The translations under genes and the position numbers were made by a program. The notes below the pieces were generated by a model that was given only the letters and a program-made list of their open reading frames with translations, was not told the origin of the DNA and ran no database searches. This document shows positions 4,510 through 7,032 of a stretch of 7,032 nucleotides of DNA, one piece after another. The first letter of the stretch is position 1. The number at the start of each line of letters is the position of its first letter. The stretch is from Caldifarciminota bacterium RBG_13_43_14. Lineage in GTDB: Bacteria; Hydrothermota; Tepidihabitantia; SM23-42. Location of the stretch: the NCBI GenBank assembly GCA_001771735.1, contig MEUM01000164.1, forward strand, positions 1 to 7,032. The letters are read 5' to 3'.

Positions 4510-6490
4510 GCTCACATCGCCTTATAATCCAAAAGGCGATCAACCATCGGCAATCGACGATCTAGTCAAAGGCATAAGAGCCGGACGTAAATATCAGACA
4601 TTGCTTGGTGTGACTGGATCAGGCAAGACCTTTACCGTCGCTAATGTGATCGAAAAAGTACAAAAACCGACCCTGGTAATCTCTCACAACAAAACACTTG
4701 CCGCTCAGCTTTACGGTGAATTCAAACAGTTCTTCCCGGAAAATGCGGTTGAATATTTTATTTCGTATTATGACTATTATCAACCTGAAGCATATGTGCC
4801 GGAAACAGACCTTTATATTGAAAAAGATGCATCGATCAACGAGGAGATCAGTCGGCTTCGACTGCGAGCGACCTCATCCCTATTGACCCGGCGCGATGTC
4901 ATAATAATTGCATCGGTATCCTGCATATACAACATCGGGTCACCGGAAGAGGTACAGGAATTGGTTGTAACCTTGAGCAAAGGATCGGCCGTGAACCGTG
5001 AGGAGATATTGACCCGGCTGGTCGACATTCAATACAATCGCAATGATATTGATCATCGACGGGGCACATTCCGGGTACGTGGTGATGTCATTGATGTCTG
5101 GCCGGCGGACGAAGATCTTAGCGTTAAAATCGAACTTTTCGATGATACGATCGAAAGTATCAAATTCTTCGATCCGGTAACCGGTAATATTATCGGCGAC
5201 ACCGATAATCTGGTGATATTCCCGGCCCGGCAATACGTCACTACCCGTCCGCGAATCGAAGAGGCGACCGTGAAGATAAAAGAAGAACTGAAGGAACGGG
5301 TAAATAAACTTGAAAAAAACGGAAAATTACTTGAAGCCCAGCGCCTAGTCCAGAGGACCAACTATGATATGGAAATGCTGGTCGAGCTTGGCTACTGCAG
5401 TGGCATAGAGAATTACTCGATGCATTTATCCGGTCGGAAACCCGGAGAAAGACCTTTTTGTCTGATCGACTATTTTCCCAAGGACTTGCTGGTGATCATT
5501 GATGAATCCCATGTTACTATCCCTCAGTTGAACGGTATGTATGAAGGTGACCGCTCGCGTAAGCAGACCCTAATTGATTTTGGCTTCAGATTACCATCAG
5601 CGCTTGAGAACCGCCCATTAAAATTCGAAGAAATCACTCAGCTTCTAAATCAGGTCCTTTGCATTTCGGCGACCCCGGGACAATGGGAGATCGAACAGTC
5701 GAACAAAATAATTATTGAACAGATAGTTCGGCCAACCGGCATTATCGATCCCAAGGTGACGGTGCGACCAGCCGGTCAGCAGGTTGACGATTTGATCAAT
5801 GAAATTCGTAAACATGTCGACCATAATGAACGCGCGCTCGTTACAACCCTGACCAAAAGAATGGCTGAAGACTTAGCCGAGTATCTTAATGAGATCGGTA
5901 TCAAAGTACGCTATATGCACTCCGAGATCGATGCCCTGCAGAGGGTCGAGATTCTCAGGGGTTTGCGCCTCGGTGAATTCGATGTCCTGGTCGGTATAAA
6001 CCTTTTGCGTGAGGGTCTTGATCTACCCGAAGTTGCACTGGTCGCTATTCTGGATGCGGATCGTGAAGGCTTTTTGCGCAGTGAACGATCATTGATCCAG
6101 ACCGCGGGCCGGGCTGCGCGCAATGTCCGCAGTGAGGTTATAATGTATGCCGATGAAATCACCGAATCAATGGCGCGGGCACTTGGTGAAATGGAAAGAA
6201 GACGCCAGAAGCAGATCGCCTATAATGTAAAGCATACTATAACGCCCACCAGCATTGTGAAAACTCGCGAAGAGATAATCCGGGCGACGTCGGTTGCCGA
6301 TCATAAGTTCCAGGCACCGCGCGGTGAAGAAAGTCTTGAAGAGATCGCGAAATTGTATGAAGCAATGGCTCGGGCGGTTGCAGAAATGGAATTTGAAAAA
6401 GCGGCCGAGATCCGCGATCGTATCAAGGATATCAAGAAAAAACTCGATAAAGTTAAAAGGAGGAAATATCTTAACGCCAAAAGAACATAG
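4499..6490 (+). CDS. uvrB: UvrB, excision nuclease subunit B
   Basis: UvrB verifies DNA damage delivered by UvrA and recruits UvrC in nucleotide excision repair in the cytosol. At 663 residues it is full length (family about 660-690). Visible in order: Walker A GVTGSGKT (37-44); the Tyr-rich damage-probing hairpin start YYDYYQPEAYVP (90-101); IEKDASINEEISRLR; the Walker B-like DESH (335-338); SATPG (about 390); the helicase motif V/VI segments INLLREGLDLPEV and QTAGRAARN (about 534-542); and a C-terminal UVR helix pair ending in EFEKAAEIRDRIK, the UvrC contact. The start is GTG at 4499, inside the end of the GH13 gene, with no clear Shine-Dalgarno. KFKLTSPYNPKGDQPSAI matches the normal UvrB N-terminus, so the start is secure and translational coupling is likely. 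uvrA and uvrC are not in the window. Confidence 0.97.
   Translation: MKFKLTSPYNPKGDQPSAIDDLVKGIRAGRKYQTLLGVTGSGKTFTVANVIEKVQKPTLVISHNKTLAAQLYGEFKQFFPENAVEYFISYYDYYQPEAYVPETDLYIEKDASINEEISRLRLRATSSLLTRRDVIIIASVSCIYNIGSPEEVQELVVTLSKGSAVNREEILTRLVDIQYNRNDIDHRRGTFRVRGDVIDVWPADEDLSVKIELFDDTIESIKFFDPVTGNIIGDTDNLVIFPARQYVTTRPRIEEATVKIKEELKERVNKLEKNGKLLEAQRLVQRTNYDMEMLVELGYCSGIENYSMHLSGRKPGERPFCLIDYFPKDLLVIIDESHVTIPQLNGMYEGDRSRKQTLIDFGFRLPSALENRPLKFEEITQLLNQVLCISATPGQWEIEQSNKIIIEQIVRPTGIIDPKVTVRPAGQQVDDLINEIRKHVDHNERALVTTLTKRMAEDLAEYLNEIGIKVRYMHSEIDALQRVEILRGLRLGEFDVLVGINLLREGLDLPEVALVAILDADREGFLRSERSLIQTAGRAARNVRSEVIMYADEITESMARALGEMERRRQKQIAYNVKHTITPTSIVKTREEIIRATSVADHKFQAPRGEESLEEIAKLYEAMARAVAEMEFEKAAEIRDRIKDIKKKLDKVKRRKYLNAKRT
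6455..6463 (+). promoter_or_regulatory. Strong Shine-Dalgarno of nadC inside the uvrB end
   Basis: AAAAGGAGG lies within the last uvrB codons. The spacing to the in-frame ATC at 6468 is 4 nt, the same as the AAGGAGG-to-ATG spacing of the EIIA gene. This places nadC initiation at 6468, or at most a few codons later, although no standard start codon is there. Confidence 0.8.
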
Positions 6491-7032
6491 AGCATGTCTT
6501 AAAGTCGTTCGCGCGGCTCTAAAAGAGGATATTGGACGCGGTGATATTACCACCGGATCGATAGTTCAAAGTGAAAAGACGCTCGGCATAATTTTTCCGA
6601 AATCCGATGGTGTACTGTGCGGTATCGGGATCGCGGAAATGGTGTTCGGCGAAATCGATACGCGGATCAAGTTCAAAGCGGAAATGCAGGATGGTAAATC
6701 TTTTTCACCAGGGATGACGATCGCAACGATAGTTGGTCCGGCCGCGGGCTGCCTTACCGGCGAACGTGTAGCCCTGAATTTTCTTCAGCGCCTCAGCGGT
6801 ATTGCAACCATTACCGCCCGTTTCGCGGCTGCGGTCAAGGGACAGGTTAAAATTCTTGATACCCGCAAGACCACACCGGGTTTGCGTTTGCTTGAGAAAT
6901 ATGCCGTGCGCGTCGGCGGCGGCCACAATCATCGCCTTGGACTTCATGATATGGTCTTGATCAAAGATAATCACATTGAGATCGCCGGCAGCATCAGCGC
7001 GGCGGTCGAGGCGGTGCGTAAATTTCATCGCC
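6468..7032 (+). CDS. nadC: NadC, quinolinate phosphoribosyltransferase, N-terminal two thirds (runs off right edge)
   Basis: NadC converts quinolinate and PRPP to nicotinate mononucleotide, CO2 and pyrophosphate in de novo NAD synthesis. About 188 codons are visible of a usual 270-290. Numbered from the ATC at 6468: EDIGRGDITT (20-29), then GERVALNFLQRLSGIAT, DTRKTTPG (131-138), LRLLEKYAVRVGGG, NHR (154-156) and LIKDNH (164-169). These are hallmark QPRTase segments that bind the substrate carboxylates and PRPP. The frame has no ATG, GTG or TTG near the expected N-terminus. The first ones inside come far into the domain, and upstream in-frame TTGs (6378, 6393) lie before the Shine-Dalgarno. 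ATC at 6468 gives MLTPKEHRACLKVVRAALKE, which fits the family. It overlaps uvrB by 23 bp. nadA and nadB are not visible. Confidence 0.93.
   Translation, partial: MLTPKEHRACLKVVRAALKEDIGRGDITTGSIVQSEKTLGIIFPKSDGVLCGIGIAEMVFGEIDTRIKFKAEMQDGKSFSPGMTIATIVGPAAGCLTGERVALNFLQRLSGIATITARFAAAVKGQVKILDTRKTTPGLRLLEKYAVRVGGGHNHRLGLHDMVLIKDNHIEIAGSISAAVEAVRKFHR

Noticed and set aside
4940..5361. Open frames on the minus strand antisense to uvrB
   Set aside because: They are shadows of the conserved UvrB frame, with low-complexity Ser/Arg-rich translations.
6378..6395. In-frame TTG codons upstream of the Shine-Dalgarno as the nadC start
   Set aside because: They would add 25-30 residues with no homology, lie before the AAAAGGAGG site, and extend the overlap with uvrB.
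6705..7028. 107-codon open frame on the minus strand
   Set aside because: It lies antisense to the unmistakable NadC coding frame, and its translation has no recognisable family features.

Overview
The window is a compact, gene-dense bacterial chromosome segment of medium GC content. It holds two transcription units that diverge from a short intergenic region at about 2718-2823. No tRNA, rRNA, CRISPR array, transposase or phage gene is visible, and no stretch longer than about 110 bases lacks a gene. The gene set (HslU, a PTS IIA domain, UvrB, NadC and a lipoprotein-free secreted glycosidase-like protein) fits a Gram-negative-type, possibly uncultivated lineage. The leftmost protein resembles a family I remember mainly from Bacteroidetes and candidate phyla such as WOR-3. 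That placement is an impression from family resemblance, not something the sequence proves.

Leftward unit (minus strand, read from about 2750 down to 1): hslU, encoding the unfoldase ATPase of the HslUV protease; a small universal-stress-like protein; a stand-alone PTS EIIA (PtsN/fructose-type) domain protein; and the start of a secreted protein of the kind often labelled 'asparagine synthetase B', which runs off the left edge. Spacing is tight: 44 nt, 79 nt and 1 nt. This looks like a stress and regulatory operon. hslV, the usual immediate neighbour of hslU, is not in the window.

Rightward unit (plus strand, from about 2790 to the right edge): a secreted GH13 (alpha-amylase superfamily) protein that has lost its catalytic nucleophile, its acid/base and several other invariant residues; uvrB, overlapping it by 11 bp; and nadC, overlapping uvrB and running off the right edge. 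nadC has a strong Shine-Dalgarno but no ATG, GTG or TTG where its start should be; the best-placed codon is ATC.

Three observations stand out. First, the GH13 protein keeps its fold motifs but is very probably catalytically dead. Second, both divergent promoters have a perfect TTGACA -35 box and a -10 box only 6-7 nt from the start ATG, so both lead mRNAs are predicted to be leaderless or nearly so. Third, nadC appears to use a non-canonical start codon. I found no clear new defence or mobile system.
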